From Agarophyton chilense (lineage: Eukaryota; Rhodophyta; Florideophyceae; Gracilariales; Gracilariaceae): DNA of 64,000 nt. Position numbers and translations under genes: made by a program. The stretch spans positions 558,001 through 622,000 of the forward strand of contig JARGXX010000022.1 in NCBI GenBank assembly GCA_030374765.1, read 5' to 3'. The notes beneath the pieces were generated by a model. The model was not told where the DNA came from and ran no database searches. It saw only the letters and a program-made list of their open reading frames with translations. This document shows, one piece after another, positions 52,821 through 64,000 of the stretch. The stretch's first letter is position 1; every line of letters begins with the position of its first letter.

Positions 52821-53207
52821 TTACATTGTTCTTTCTTTCTGATTACAGCCTTTTGAAAACTTTTCAATCCAATCCTTCGCCACGTAGAGTGTTTTTGATC
52901 CTGTAAAAGCCTTTCCGCGTCTTCCTTTTTTGACTGTACTAGATATGTCTTCTCCTTCGATCGTGAGAGTTTCGATTCTATCTACATTCAGAGTTTCGAA
53001 AAGAGAGTTAGTCGCTACGTAGTAAGCTTTGTTGGAACTGTTTTTGATAGAACTGGATAGTACAGGGTTCGTGAGTGGAGCTTTGGTCTGAGTTGCTTGT
53101 TGAGCAGTTGCCGTATGTTCGTTATGTGTAAAGTGCTGGATTTCGTGAACTTGAGCATGACATTGATCCTTTTTGTAATCCAACGTAGTGCCTTGAGGTG
53201 CTGTCAT
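52821..53207 (-). CDS. Hypothetical protein, 128 residues
   Basis: The frame from ATG 53207 is rich in Gln, Thr, Ser and His in its first half and basic in the second (STVKKGRRGKAF). It has no signal peptide, membrane span or known domain. The region after 52821 and before 53207 has no supporting context. It may be a small host protein or part of a spliced gene. Low confidence. Confidence 0.35.
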   Translation of the reverse strand: MTAPQGTTLDYKKDQCHAQVHEIQHFTHNEHTATAQQATQTKAPLTNPVLSSSIKNSSNKAYYVATNSLFETLNVDRIETLTIEGEDISSTVKKGRRGKAFTGSKTLYVAKDWIEKFSKGCNQKERTM

Positions 53208-54009
53208 GATTAAAATATTTTCAGAATTGTGTAAGGACCGGACAGAAGATGGTGGTGTCAAGATCTATCGTGAAGGAGGGAGGGAAGAAACTTGAGATAT
53301 GCCGAAGAGAGTTCGAACAGTTATGTCGTATTCCCGCCAATTTGAGTGAATGGTGGGGCCTCAGTTTACGGCAATATAGAAACACAGCTCTGATTGGCGA
53401 TTGGAAAGGTCATTGATTATTAAATTGGGGAGGCACGGTTTCTTTTTCCATTTCTATATCGTGCTGAAGTGGAATTGAAAGCAGCAATCGAAGGGTCAAA
53501 TAAGAACCCTAAAATGGCAATAGCAACTCTGAAAAAGATGCCAAAAGCGCTCTTGTTGCTAAAATTTAGAAATTTGCGACGAAATAGCTCCCTGGTCGAC
53601 TTGCTCTTACGTTTTTAGTAATTTATTTTGAAAAAAACCGCACTTCGCCCACGGCACCTGCAGCAAACAGTTTGATAAACGCTTCAAAAGTAAACGAACT
53701 GATTCTTATTTTCTTAAAAATAGTTCTATTTCATATATTGCTCCAGAAGGATTTTTCAGCATGCAACGAATGTTTCTGCACCGAAAAAGATTTTATATTA
53801 TTATATATTTATTAGCTTTCTAACCTGTTTCATAAATATTTTTTACTGTTTTGTTCTATTAGGTTTCTTCTTTCAGATAAAAAAAGAATTTGAAGCGTAG
53901 ATTCTTTTGAAGTGATACAAAATCAGCCCAAAACATCTATTTGACCCGATACGCTTTCATATGTTACATAGATATTAAAAAGAATTTTAAGCTCTTAAGT
54001 GTCTATTTA
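53208..54009. other. AT-rich stretch without a gene
   Basis: About 800 bp, increasingly AT-rich toward 54000, with only short unsupported frames. No repeat partner noticed elsewhere in the window. Confidence 0.35.
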
Positions 54010-54460
54010 TGACCACTTTTTACGTAAAATTTGGTTTAGCTCTTCTTTTTTTCCGACTTGACGATTATCAAAATATAATTTACGCCAAAATGTTTCAGAG
54101 GTTTTCAATTTTGGATACAAATCTGGTCGGTGTGTTATCTCTTCCAACAATTCAATTCTGTTTTCGCATAGTACAGCTTTGGACAGTTTGAGGGCATGAA
54201 TAGGCGTGTTATCGTACTGAAAAAGTAACTTTTTATCAGGATATTTGTTCCCTTAAGTTAAATTCTTTTTCCGTATCTGCACGTATCGATTGAAATTAAT
54301 TTTTCAATCCATCGCAACTATGCAAATCTTTTGCATTACAAAAGAAACACCCGAACACCGTGAAAGAGAACCCTGATTTCTTTTTTCTAAAAATATTCAC
54401 TCATCAAGACATACAATTTTGCCAGCAATAACTTCATGCGTCTCAATAGAATTCATTAAG
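54010..54460 (-). pseudogene. Tc1-like transposase relic J
   Basis: Reading the minus strand gives a decayed C-terminal half of a Tc1 transposase: FQYDNTPIHALKLSKAVLC and HRPDLYPKLKTSETFW, then KLYFDNRQ. These correspond to the family blocks QDNAPIH and SPDLNPIENLW. The expected glutamate is replaced. Further upstream (to about 54460) weaker blocks in other frames match the middle of the protein (KINFNRYVQI). Several frame changes and stops. Different in sequence from copies H and I. Confidence 0.7.
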
Positions 54461-54870
54461 CTTTCATTATCGATCTAAACTACTACGTTCAATGAAAAGA
54501 GATAAAATCAATTGTAACCAATCGTTTATTAAAATTGAAATGTATGTTGGTATTTTTTATCAACCTTTTTGAATTTTCATATTCTATGCAATAATTCAAA
54601 TAACGGGTAGTTCTATTAACTTTTGAAACAGAAAAGGAACAAGATTGAGATCATATTCAGAGCTGTTGCGGGACTTCTGTCATAAAATCCCATCTAAGGT
54701 TTCGTATCTTCTTTCATCTGGAGCGCAGTAGGGCTAAAGCGTAGCAGGTAGATTTACCAAATCTTCATGGTAAAACAAAAGGTATATTCGTACCCAAATT
54801 GTTGCCTGTAGTTTTCAAAACACGGTAAAGGATAGGTGTTTTTTACGTACATTAAACTTATCTTTCTTTG
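54461..54870. other. Nothing recognised
   Basis: About 400 bp of AT-rich DNA between the Tc1 relic and the Copia relic; possibly the decayed N-terminal part of the Tc1 copy. Confidence 0.3.
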
Positions 54871-57045
54871 AGAGCTCACTACTAGTACAGCTGTCCACGT
54901 GCCTCTGGTGTCTGGCCGGACAGTTTTATAGCCTAGTGGTTATCAACGGTTTTGGGACCCACGCTACGCTAGTAGATCTTTCATACACATCTCTATCCCC
55001 TCTCTTCTTCATCTTGTCAGGACACTTTCCTTCACGCTCTTGAACCCCATTCTCGTTGCAAAAAACTCCCGTTTATTTCGCCATCAGTTCTCGTCATCAC
55101 TCGTTCCTTCTGCAATCCAGTAACCCGACACGCTCAAACCTCCACTTTTGTCACGCCATCCTAGACTTCTCGCAGCGAGCGCAATCAATGTTGCCAAAAA
55201 CAATCTAAAGAGCGTCAATACCTGCAAGATCTCGTGTTCAACGCCTCCCTAAACGAACAAGATACTTCAATCCCTTGTGCCATAACATAATTTACCTATA
55301 GCTATGGATACCAAACTCAACATTCCCAATCTAGACAGTCACAATCCCATTTTCTGAAAAATGGCTCAAGAATCTAACGCCGCCACACTTGACACCTTTA
55401 GTCACCTTATAAAAAACCTCCCTGATCCGAGAGACCTAGCAGCCCTAGCATATTTCAAAAGAACAAGTCATACTTTCCGTGCTCTTATCCTTTCTACTGT
55501 TCCCTCTAGAATTCTGAATCTCTTCAGTATTGGTCATAAACAGACTCCGAAAGATATTCTGTACATGTTCATGGACCATTTGAAGACAAATACAAAGAAC
55601 GATCATAATTATCTCAAATCCAAAGTAGAAAACCTCCACTTCACTACAGCTATGACCATTGATGACTACGTTGACCAATACCATTCCCTACGCGCTTGCA
55701 TGATTTCCTCTCAATACCCAAACATTCCAGAATGAGACACGCTCGGTTGAGTTCTTGATTGACGGGTTACGTCATAATTTGTCTACCGTCGACATCGAGC
55801 TCCAGCTGTTGCCCAATAATCCTCCCACAATCAAGGACTCTATACACCATTTCAATCGCCTCAAATCATACAAAATGGCCTCCTTTGCTGGGCAGTTCCC
55901 CCTAACAGCATAATCACCAGCCTTCCTACCACCTACTAGACAAACGGTGTTTTCACAACGACCTCCTTCCTGACGTGCTGCACTTCCAGCCCTTGCTCCC
56001 TACCGCCAATAACCGGCAACACAGCTCTCCTTCCGACCATGCTCATTCCACCAACAATTTAGGCGCGTCCCCTCAAACCGCACCGACGCCCAATGTCGCG
56101 ATACTGGTCATCCTAAATTTACACAAGCCGATCAAAGAGTCCAACCCGAGCCACTCGCCTCGCAAGCCAACCACTATATGGCCGCTCTTAAAAAGCCAGC
56201 ATAGCATCACGCTTTACAGCCCCTCGAAGCCTTTCCTCATATTCATATGCAGCATATCCTGCTGAAATTGTCACATGAACAGAACGACAACCATCAAAAA
56301 TCGGATGACAACAACAACGTGGCAAGTATGTTCATCTTAGATTCGGCAGCACATTCCGCCCATATTCGATACCCCCCTTAGTCCCTCCAGCGCACCCACC
56401 ATCCCCGAACGCTCACCGCCACTAACCACACCACTTCTTGCGCCCATTCCGGCACAATACAGATACCAATACACCCTAAACACCATCCTCTCACCATCCC
56501 ATGCGTGGCAGCAAAATCCATTTAATTCAACCTACTCTCGGTCCAGGACATTGCCAAGCCATTCGGCGTCGCCATGTTCACTCCATCTCGAGGCTCTGTT
56601 CTCAATATGCCCTACCCATGCAGACCCTTCATCGTTGTTACAGCCCCATATAAAACAAATGCGTACATCCTCCAATCAACGTCACCACCTGACGCCTCAA
56701 AAGCGCTTATCGCAGCCGGTCTCACCAGTTACACCCGCTACCTTCCACTTTCTGCATCTTTCAGAGTAACACCAATCACCTGAATACCCCGGTTCGACAC
56801 GTGTACACGTCTACATATCAACCTATCTACACATCTACACATCGTCGAAACGTGAACACGTCATATTCTCTGCGTTCGGCTCCACCGGGTTTGACCGGGG
56901 ACTGTGGGAGCTCACTACAGCTCACGGCATTTAAAACTTGGTTCCGCCCACGCTCGTGGGAGCTCACTACTAGTACAGCTGTCCACCTTCCTCTGGTGTC
57001 TGGCCGGACAGTTTTAGAGCCTAGTGTTTGTCACACTTTCGGCAT
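54871..57045 (+). mobile_element. Element K: short Ty1/Copia-type relic between repeat ends
   Basis: A direct repeat of about 75 bp (agctcactactagtacagct, then gtccac..., then tggccggacagtttta) lies at 54871-54946 and about 56960-57035, about 2.1 kb apart. It is probably part of an LTR. Between them are a Copia gag, a weak zinc knuckle, a protease-type block and the start of the region before integrase. RT, RNase H and integrase core are absent. It is broken, with several breaks, and looks old or non-autonomous. Confidence 0.65.
55304..56790 (+). pseudogene. Copia-type gag and protease relic
   Basis: The gag part (about 55304-55910) matches the UBN2/gag-polypeptide family of Ty1/Copia elements, with the blocks LKSKVENLHFTTAMTIDDYV and LIDGLRHNLSTVDIELQ. 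A degenerate knuckle (CRDTGHPKF) follows near 56095. A protease-like motif FILDSAAHSAH lies near 56325-56355, and the stretch LSVQDIAKPFGVAMFTPSRG near 56550 resembles the segment before integrase. Fossil; broken. Confidence 0.7.
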
Positions 57046-57779
57046 CACCCAGGAGGTAGCAATCCCAACGTTCTGATTTGGGATACATTTCGCATCTCAA
57101 AAGTATGGCACGATGCCATCAGAAAAAAGATTAATTCCCCTTGCAAACCCACCAAACGAAAGCTGTGGCTTTATTTGGGACGCCTCCGCGGGCCGTTTGA
57201 GTCCCCTTCCACCACGCTTAACGCATAGACCGCAAACGCAAGAACGCATCGGCGCCGCGCTTTTCAGATCACGCACTTGAAGCGACATGAGAATTTGCCC
57301 ACGAACCAGAACGCCGTCGCGTCAACTCCGCTAACGGCACATCCTCACCACCGACATACCACAAACTAGAAACACGACGTGTCCACGCTCCACCACTCTC
57401 AAGAGGTCCAGGCTCTGCCGTTTCCTCATGAGTCCACAACTCGGTTTATTTGTCTTCCGATGTACGCACAGGATGTTCAAGGTGCGCTTTCTTCGTTAAC
57501 CAAAGCGCAGACATACCTCCAAGGGGACTTCTCTTCTTATGCATGTGGCGATTCGATGCGCGGAGAGCTGCGCACTCCCATAATACCCTGTTTGTAGTGT
57601 GGCGACTCTACACTGATTTTTCAATAGCATTCAGGACTTCCTTTGCATTTCGTGACGTTCTAATGACGTCTTGCACATTCTTGAAGATTGTTGGGTCGGT
57701 GCTTCTCAAGTGATTCGCATTACGCCCCTGTGTATTCCTGGGACGGTCTTAGTTATTCTTTCCCTGTATACTACGGTTC
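57046..57779. other. No recognised gene
   Basis: About 730 bp with short frames only (for example 57097-57288 minus, 57379-57597 plus), none resembling a family. Confidence 0.35.
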
Positions 57780-58960
57780 AAATTTTGCTCGAGGTTCATA
57801 AATAATTGAAAATCTATAGGCCACAATTCAATTTTGCTAAAAATTTGTTATAATTGTTTCTGGAGTCACTGTGCGGTATGCTGCAACTGCTGATTTGATT
57901 TTGAACGTCATATTTGCGTTTTGGTACTCTTCGGTGAGTAACAGGGCGTCCTGGAGTTCTTTTGTTTCCATTTTGAAACGATTATCTATAAATGAGTCGC
58001 ACGGTTAGCGAAAATGTGACGTGCTGGCCGGATGTTGCACTACATGAATGTTTTATTCTTTGCAAACTTGGTGTCAAAAAAGCCCTTTCTGCGTACTGTA
58101 CCCATCTAATAGCAGAAGAATGGTGTCATTCGGTGGTATAAATCGTCTTGCAATCTTTGGGAAGTGATATATGAATGCTGAAAATGTTTGCCGATCCATG
58201 GAACCTTTCTCTGTACACCTCACAACAGTTCCGCTTGGAATCCTGTTTGCGCTGCTTAATTATTGGTATTTCAGGAGAAGCAGCTCGGCCGTTCGTGTCA
58301 CAATCGAGTTCTTCCTAGAGGAAACAGCTTTCTTCCCGGTAGAAATAAGAAAAGGCGGAATCATTTATCCAGCAGCAGAAGTGGCAATGAATGCGGATAT
58401 ATGCTTACCGTTTTCTTTGATATTGTGACGGCGGCCGGAAAAGTGAGATTCTTTTGGGATTAACACTTTCCCTTTCTTCCCGTACAACGCGTTTACACTA
58501 GTTTCATCCACCTTTTACACCCTTGTATGGTCGACAAATACTTGTGGCTCCTTGTGCTGCAGTTCTTGCAGAGTGTCACATAGCGTTTGATCGTGAGGGA
58601 GATGTTCACCTTCGAAGTATTTATGCGACATATGCTCCGCGTTTCTGTAGGTGAGTGATTTATTGCGTGCTCGAAAGATTAATGCATCATCAGGTGGAAT
58701 GCCTGCCTTATATACTATTCCCGAAATATTGGTTATTTCACGGATTATGCACTTCATTTCGCATGCTGCTATTGCAAATCCGCGGCTGGTATCAAACAGG
58801 GCTCGATCGACCTTTGCACTTTGTTCTGCTTTCGTGAGGACAGGGGCACGGTCCGCTTTGTAAATTGCTGGCTCAAGGAGCCGAGTAAGATGCACTTGAA
58901 AGTCGTTTCTTATGGCGCTTTGTATGTGACAGGTTGTTGAGCGAGATAATCTACAAGTCT
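57780..58960 (-). pseudogene. pogo/Tigger-type transposase relic, copy 1
   Basis: The minus-strand frame at 58515-58895 carries the N-terminal segment (RGFAIAACEMKCIIREIT, GIPPDDALIFRARNKSLTYR, TLCDTLQEL). Further left, near 58090-58140, the DDE_1 hallmark TILLLLDGYSTQ appears, followed by degraded C-terminal blocks to about 57780. The layout and spacing match copy 2 at 60075-61336. Several stops and frame changes. The stretch 58960-59372 between copies shows only a weak lysine/arginine-rich frame. Confidence 0.6.
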
Positions 58961-59372
58961 GTGCTAGCGTTCGAACTGAGACACCACGCTCAAGCAGCTG
59001 GAAATCTTGTCTGCGCTTTGCTTTTCAGCGGTTCGATATGCATATTGTCTTTTGAGACGAGCGGTTTGTTTTCGCATTGAGAGCGGTATGTCTCTTCGAG
59101 CGTTTGATGGTTTTCGGGAAAGAAGGTGGCTCTCGTGGGTCCCCGGCGACATATCGCATGTTATCTCGCGATCGCGGATATGTCCGCGGCCGGTTGTTCA
59201 TTGGATGAATGGGACAACGTCCCAAAATTAAGACGATTCCAAAATAAAACCAGCTTGATTGCTAACCTTCTCGTCGGTGTGATTTGAACCAACTAACGAC
59301 ACAAAAGAAATTTTTTCATTTACGAGGCTAAAACCAACGATATCTAATCAAAACCAGGGCTTTTGCAAGTAT

Positions 59373-59645
59373 TCATTTACATAGAAAGCCTCCATTTGAA
59401 AGGCGTTGGTAACCTCTAGTTTCGGCAATTGTCGATCTCAAAAAGCGCAACGAAAGCTTCGAAGACGTTATGACTGCTGTCAGAAGTATGTCGAACATTG
59501 CGTGCCTTACCGTCTCGTCTACAAAAACTTCCCCATTCAGCAATGGCCAGATTATCCAATTCATTTTCAATGATGGACTTGTTTTGCACAGTTCTTTGCT
59601 CACATCGTATAACTTCACAGTTTTCTTTCTCACCCCCTGCATCAC
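59373..59645 (-). pseudogene. Possible transposon-derived frame
   Basis: A minus-strand frame of 90 codons lies between the two pogo/Tigger relics and is read in the same direction (FVDETVRHAMFDILLTAV). I do not recognise it. It may be the C-terminal region of copy 2 or another element. The stretch 59646-60074 holds only short frames. Confidence 0.3.
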
Positions 59646-60074
59646 AATTAAGAGCTTTGCTAGTCTTATTTGGTGACTTTCTTGCTGTTCATAATTGTTT
59701 TATAAATGACAGGTTTTCTTTCATCTTTTCTTTAATCTGAAGTTTCGCTTCATTCCCGGCACCAATCATCTTGTATGGAACAGATTTTTTTGATATTTTA
59801 TCAAACGGAGCGATGGGCTTCATTAGTTACTGCTTCACAAAGTTTGCGCTACGCATCAATATTGTTTTCTTTACAATCACAAGAGACGGACGACAGTTAA
59901 GAGATAAAAGTAAATGTATACGACTAACAAATTTCTTACATGCGCGGTGTTTTCGGTACGATTTCACTGTGCTAAGGTCGTATATATCATGGTTACTTAC
60001 ACATCTACTGTACAGCATACGATGGCAAATTAGACAATTGTCTGCTGTTGTGAACGGCTCCGTAAACCGAAAGA

Positions 60075-61336
60075 TCATCGGCCAAATTCGAGCTTTTTGA
60101 ACACCTTCCGGACCATTCCCGTAGTGACTGGATGGAATCCTGCTATGCCCATTTTAATCTTCAGCGCAACATTTGCGTGTGATGTATGGAAATGGTGACG
60201 GAGAGAGTCTCTCGTGTTTCTAATGGTAACCTGGAATTCCTTGTTCTCGCCCTTACCACATGGTTGTAAAAAAAGTGTCGTGTTTGCAGGCAGCTTCACA
60301 AGTTCAAAAATAAACTTCTCACATACTTCCAACTATTCAACGCTATTTTTGAGCTTTGCCCATCCAGGAGCAGGAAACCCGGCTTCCTCTGTTCCACCTA
60401 GGTTTTTATAAAACGGTTGATGTGCTCATTAACGAGGTGCATATTCTTGTTGTTCACAGAACCGTTCTCACTCATCATCATACATGTGTCATCAGGGCAC
60501 AAATCCTTCTTAGTAAGCCAATATGGTCCGCTTTCTTACTATCGGAAGTCATTTCGATATAACGGGTCCAGCCTATGCGACATTTTGCGCTTTCCGTTGA
60601 TAATAATAAGCAATGGAGTTACATGTCCTGCGGTTGATACGGCTATTTCTACAATAAACTTTTTCCACTCTCTTTCATTGCAAGTCGCGTTCCTTCGCGG
60701 TGGCTCTCGAACAGGCAGAAGCATTTCACGATTCCCCATAACTCTGGCAGTAGGCTAGTCTAGTCATAGTTCTAAATGCGGTTTGGATCGGATAAAATGC
60801 CGGGGTGCTTCTCTTCCATTTCTCTCAGAATGTCCTTCAGAGTTTTCGCGTGACGAAATAAATGCGCAGCGAGTCTGGCCTCAATGTATTATCTGATGGT
60901 AGTCTATTCTTGTAACCATTGCGACCGTCTTCTGCAATACTCGCTAGAGTAAGCTTCATCTTTCTGTAGTCGATGGCAAAGCTGCGTTTTGCTGCCTCGA
61001 AGGTCTGTTCACAATCAGCAGCTTTTACGGTATTTAGACCACAAACCTCCGACCAGAGCGGTGGTCGATTGGATCAAGGAGTTTTTCGAGTGCAGATGTG
61101 TCACCCGTTTGTAGAGCGTTGCGCAAGAGCTGTACCGTTGAAATGAATCCATTTGTTTCAATGTATGTTCTACCAATGGAAAGTTTTCTCTTGAAGTGTT
61201 GTAGAGCTTCTCGTCGTCGTATCTTCTCGAGATTTCCTTCTTCATGGCCCTTTTTGAATGCAGAGGCCATCACTCGCATGGACGGTGGCATTGTCGGTGG
61301 CATCTTCACGTTCCACGGACATTTTGAACGGAACAA
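60075..61336 (-). pseudogene. pogo/Tigger-type transposase relic, copy 2
   Basis: In minus-strand order there is an N-terminal part (61034-61336; ALQTGDTSALEKLLDP) and a segment homologous to copy 1 (about 60780-61030: RSFAIDYRKMK, NRLPSDN, DILREMEEKHPGIL). The catalytic domain follows, with RVMGNREMLLP and HVTPLLIIINGKRK (60539-60739), FLLLDGQSSK (about 60390) and KLPANTTLFLQPCGKG (60075-60332). These are the blocks of the DDE_1 family used by pogo and Tigger transposons and by CENP-B. Broken by several stops and frame changes. Terminal repeats not identified. Confidence 0.75.
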
Positions 61337-62348
61337 AATGTGTCTTGAAATACACGTTTGGTGCTGACGGTCAATGATATTTGGCTCGTCAATTCAAGGT
61401 CGTTTTCCTTGCAACATCAAGAAAATGGCTTTATCAAATTAAGCAGTGCACCATTTTTGTTCTTTGATGAGGACTACGAGAAAGACACAGTGTCTGACCT
61501 ATTGTCACAGCTCTGGGCAACTCTGGCTGTAATGCCAGATTCTCACTCAAATTCGGTATTAAATTGTATTATTATTACAAACATGAATTGCAGTCTTCGG
61601 GAAGATGGTTTCCTCCGACTTGAATATTTTTAATAGTTTCTTTTTGTTATAATTCATGCATCTATTAGGTAGCATTATTGCCCAATGGACTAGTCGTGCA
61701 TGTGGGTTGTACACATGAGAGCCCAGCACTGCTGGTCATTTTATTTATTTTATTATCTTCGTTATTACAATTAAATAGGATGTTTATTGTAGTATTCAAC
61801 ACTATATGGTGGCTCGGCTATCTTTCCTTGCCACTCAGTAATTATTCCCTAACAGGGTTCGTTTGGCCCTAGGTATTTCTTTCCTTCGCGTGCTCCGACC
61901 ATCTCTGGAGACTGTGATGTGTTTTTCACGCTACAGTTACCTAACCCGGGTCTTCGAGAGTAATACTACCGCCTTTGGCGTCTATACTTACTACCTGCGT
62001 ATTCTCGCCTTTTTATATGGTTTCCCTGTGTAGTTTACTTTGGCTCCCGTGCCCAGCGACTCGTTTGGCCTACTTTGTAAGCTCTTTTCCTTTTTTCCAC
62101 TCTCGTGACTGGCTATCCCTGATGCACCAATACTTTTGGACGTACTCTTTCCTCTCAAATCTCCCCCATTTTAATGCTGGTTTGTCTGTGGTTTACACCC
62201 CTAATTCGTCTTTCATTCCTGTAGAAGCTCTATTTCTGTGCTACCATTTGGAGAAGAATATACTAAACGTGTTTGTGGTGTTTAGTCTTCAGACCTTGCA
62301 TCACGAAGTGGTAACCCTACATAAAGTTAAATAATCCAGTCTTCGGTT
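61337..62348 (+). repeat. Spacer including a candidate LTR of element G
   Basis: A possible LTR runs from TGTAGTATTC (61789) to ACCCTACA (about 62323), giving TGTAG/CTACA ends like those of C and F, and precedes a gag region. No second copy is in the window and the proposed primer site is 27 bp away, so this is tentative. The stretch 61337-61788 has no recognisable gene. Confidence 0.35.
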
Positions 62349-62350
62349 GT

Positions 62351-64000
62351 TGGTCTCCAAGGTGGTCTCCACATTCGTGTCTTTGTTCTCGTTGAGATTG
62401 GTTCCGACTTTTGTGGATTTTAAGCCCTTCTTCGAAGTATTCGGTTACCCGGATACCTGGGATATTGTATAATATGTCTAGACGGCTGTCGGATTCCGAC
62501 CGCGCCCAGACTTGGAGCCGTTCCGTCTCCGACGTTACCCCTGCCGCAGGTGTCCGTTCGCCGAAGAGGCTTGTCAGCTGCCCCCACATATGATTAACTC
62601 CAGAGGTTGGGACCAAGGTTCTTCGACGAGTCGAAATTCATGGCCGAAGAAGTCCAATGGTGAACCCATTTCTGGAGCTGAACTCGGTCCTGCCGAGAAA
62701 AGACACGTCCCTGCAGATTCCGATACGCCTCAGGAGGGAGATTTTTTATTGAAAATGATGCGGACCTGCGGAAGCAGTTCTCTGAGATGCGCGAAGCTCA
62801 GAATGCCCTCGTAGAGAAGTTTGAAATCCTTTGTGGCAGGTTTGATATCTTTTCTGTTAAGGATTTGTTCGAAGACCTCCGTATTTTACGTATAGATTTC
62901 AATTTAATATTGTAATGCTTCGGTGGACCTGCTGTTTCCTTGAAGAGTATTGAAACCCGATTTGATCGTGTCAGTGCCAGTCTGCCGAAGTTAGAGCAAA
63001 CCATTGTGATGGCTGATAACGTCCCAGGGGAGCCGATAAATGTCTGGCAAAACGAGAGGCACGAGAAAAAGAATGAAAACAGGCGAAGGCGTAAGAAACA
63101 AAATAATTATAATTCCGATTCCTTGCATTTCTTCTGGTCTTCAAGGAACTCTCACCAGTCGAATGGGTCGACTTCGTCAGATCACACATCGGATGATGGT
63201 CATCGAAGGTACTCGATTCGTTCACAAAGGTCGGCTGCCACCAAAGGTGTAGTTTGTCCCCGTACTAAGTGAAGGAAGCACACTAATTGGAAAAAAACTG
63301 AATTGCACCAACCCTTTAGACAGAAAGATGGTGTCATAACGATATTACCAGCCGGAAAACTACTCCTTGGACGGTAAACTCCGAGGTACGGGTAAGGTGA
63401 AGAAATGAATAAAACGTATGCATCTTTTATGCCATAACCATTCTTTTTCTGGAGGCAACCCCATCTTGATGTTTTGTTTTTTTTCCTACTTTGTTACGGA
63501 AGCCGACATGATTGGTATAAAAGAAGGTCAAGTTTATATTGCGCTACCGTGTTTTCGCTATTAACTCGCTGAGTATCAGTACAGCTCGGTGAGAGGTCTG
63601 TCTTGAACCTCCAGATGACAAGTGACGTGCAGGATAGAACCCGTGTAATATCTCTTGATGTTCTATGCCACTAATCAATCGATTCAGTCAGTCGGCTGTT
63701 ATCGCTTTTCGAGGAACCTACCAGAAGCCAGGGGAAACAAAAACTGAGTTCCCGGTATGCCTGGGCAAGGCTTTTCACCGTTGTGGTAATGTGTACTCCG
63801 CTAGAGACAGCACTAACGTGTACATAGATGGGTTGGATCCCGCAATTCGTACTAAGGTGGCCTGATACCGATAATGCGAAGAATAAATACGTGTTTGGGG
63901 TTATTACAAACCACGCAAGCAAAAGGCGATGCTCTATGAGCTATTTTATATAGTCAAAAGCCACGTTTCGCAAAAAAGTTCATGATGCAAACGATTTAGC
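62351..64000 (+). mobile_element. Element G: Ty3/Gypsy gag relic running off the right edge
   Basis: TGGTCTCC at 62351 (repeated at 62363) resembles the start of the primer-binding site of elements A and C. From about 62474 (MSRRLSDSDRAQTWS) a gag-type sequence follows, with a Lys/Arg- and Ser/Asp-rich hinge (DHTSDDGHRRYS, about 63180) as in element F. The capsid-core block GNVYSARDSTNVYIDGLDPA lies near 63790-63845, matching C and F. Broken several times. Pol would lie beyond the window. Confidence 0.75.

Noticed and set aside
1-64000. CRISPR arrays, operons, ribosome-binding sites
   Set aside because: No regularly spaced short repeats and no bacterial gene arrangement. The window is eukaryotic.

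Overview
This window is eukaryotic nuclear DNA. A compact island of host genes (about 36.1-49.8 kb) sits between long stretches of transposable elements. The host genes are short, mostly intronless and closely packed; two of them carry a single small GT-AG intron (124 and 111 bp, both with a GTACGT donor). Together with the heavy load of nested LTR retrotransposons, this fits a red alga such as a Chondrus-like florideophyte best. That assignment is inference from gene architecture only; another TE-rich protist cannot be excluded.

Region 1 (1-33 kb) is a nest of Ty3/Gypsy chromovirus-type elements. Element A (minus strand) runs off the left edge. Element B (minus strand, oldest) is split by element C (5430-16799, minus strand). 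C is a young 11.4-kb copy with 917-bp LTRs that differ at 13 sites (about 1.4%), a 5-bp target duplication ATAGG, a primer-binding site, a polypurine tract and one uninterrupted 1510-codon pol frame. B also carries a solo LTR (18480-19263, duplication AGTTG). Element E (plus strand, old) is split inside its RNase H region by element F (24523-27771, duplication GGAGA), a short gag-only element whose LTRs differ by about 4.3%. C and E share an unusual layout: after pol comes a separate chromodomain reading frame, then a block of frames on the opposite strand whose predicted proteins are related in the two elements. This conserved antisense cassette is the most interesting signal in the window.

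Region 2 (33.6-35.6 kb) holds decayed Tc1-like transposon copies. Region 3 (36.1-49.8 kb) is the gene island: a small secreted cysteine-rich protein, a VOC/glyoxalase-fold protein with an organelle-type leader, importin-5 (karyopherin beta-3), an alpha/beta hydrolase of the kynurenine-formamidase/esterase type, a phytanoyl-CoA dioxygenase-like 2OG-Fe(II) oxygenase, two p24/GOLD cargo receptors and the succinate dehydrogenase assembly factor SDHAF2. These are unrelated housekeeping-type genes, not an operon. They are arranged as neighbours with short convergent or divergent spacers.

Region 4 (50-64 kb) is again TE-rich: an almost complete Tc1 (DD34E) transposon with nested inverted/direct terminal repeats, a Tc1 relic, a short Ty1/Copia gag-protease relic between repeat ends, two related pogo/Tigger-type transposase relics in tandem, and the start of another Ty3/Gypsy gag at the right edge.
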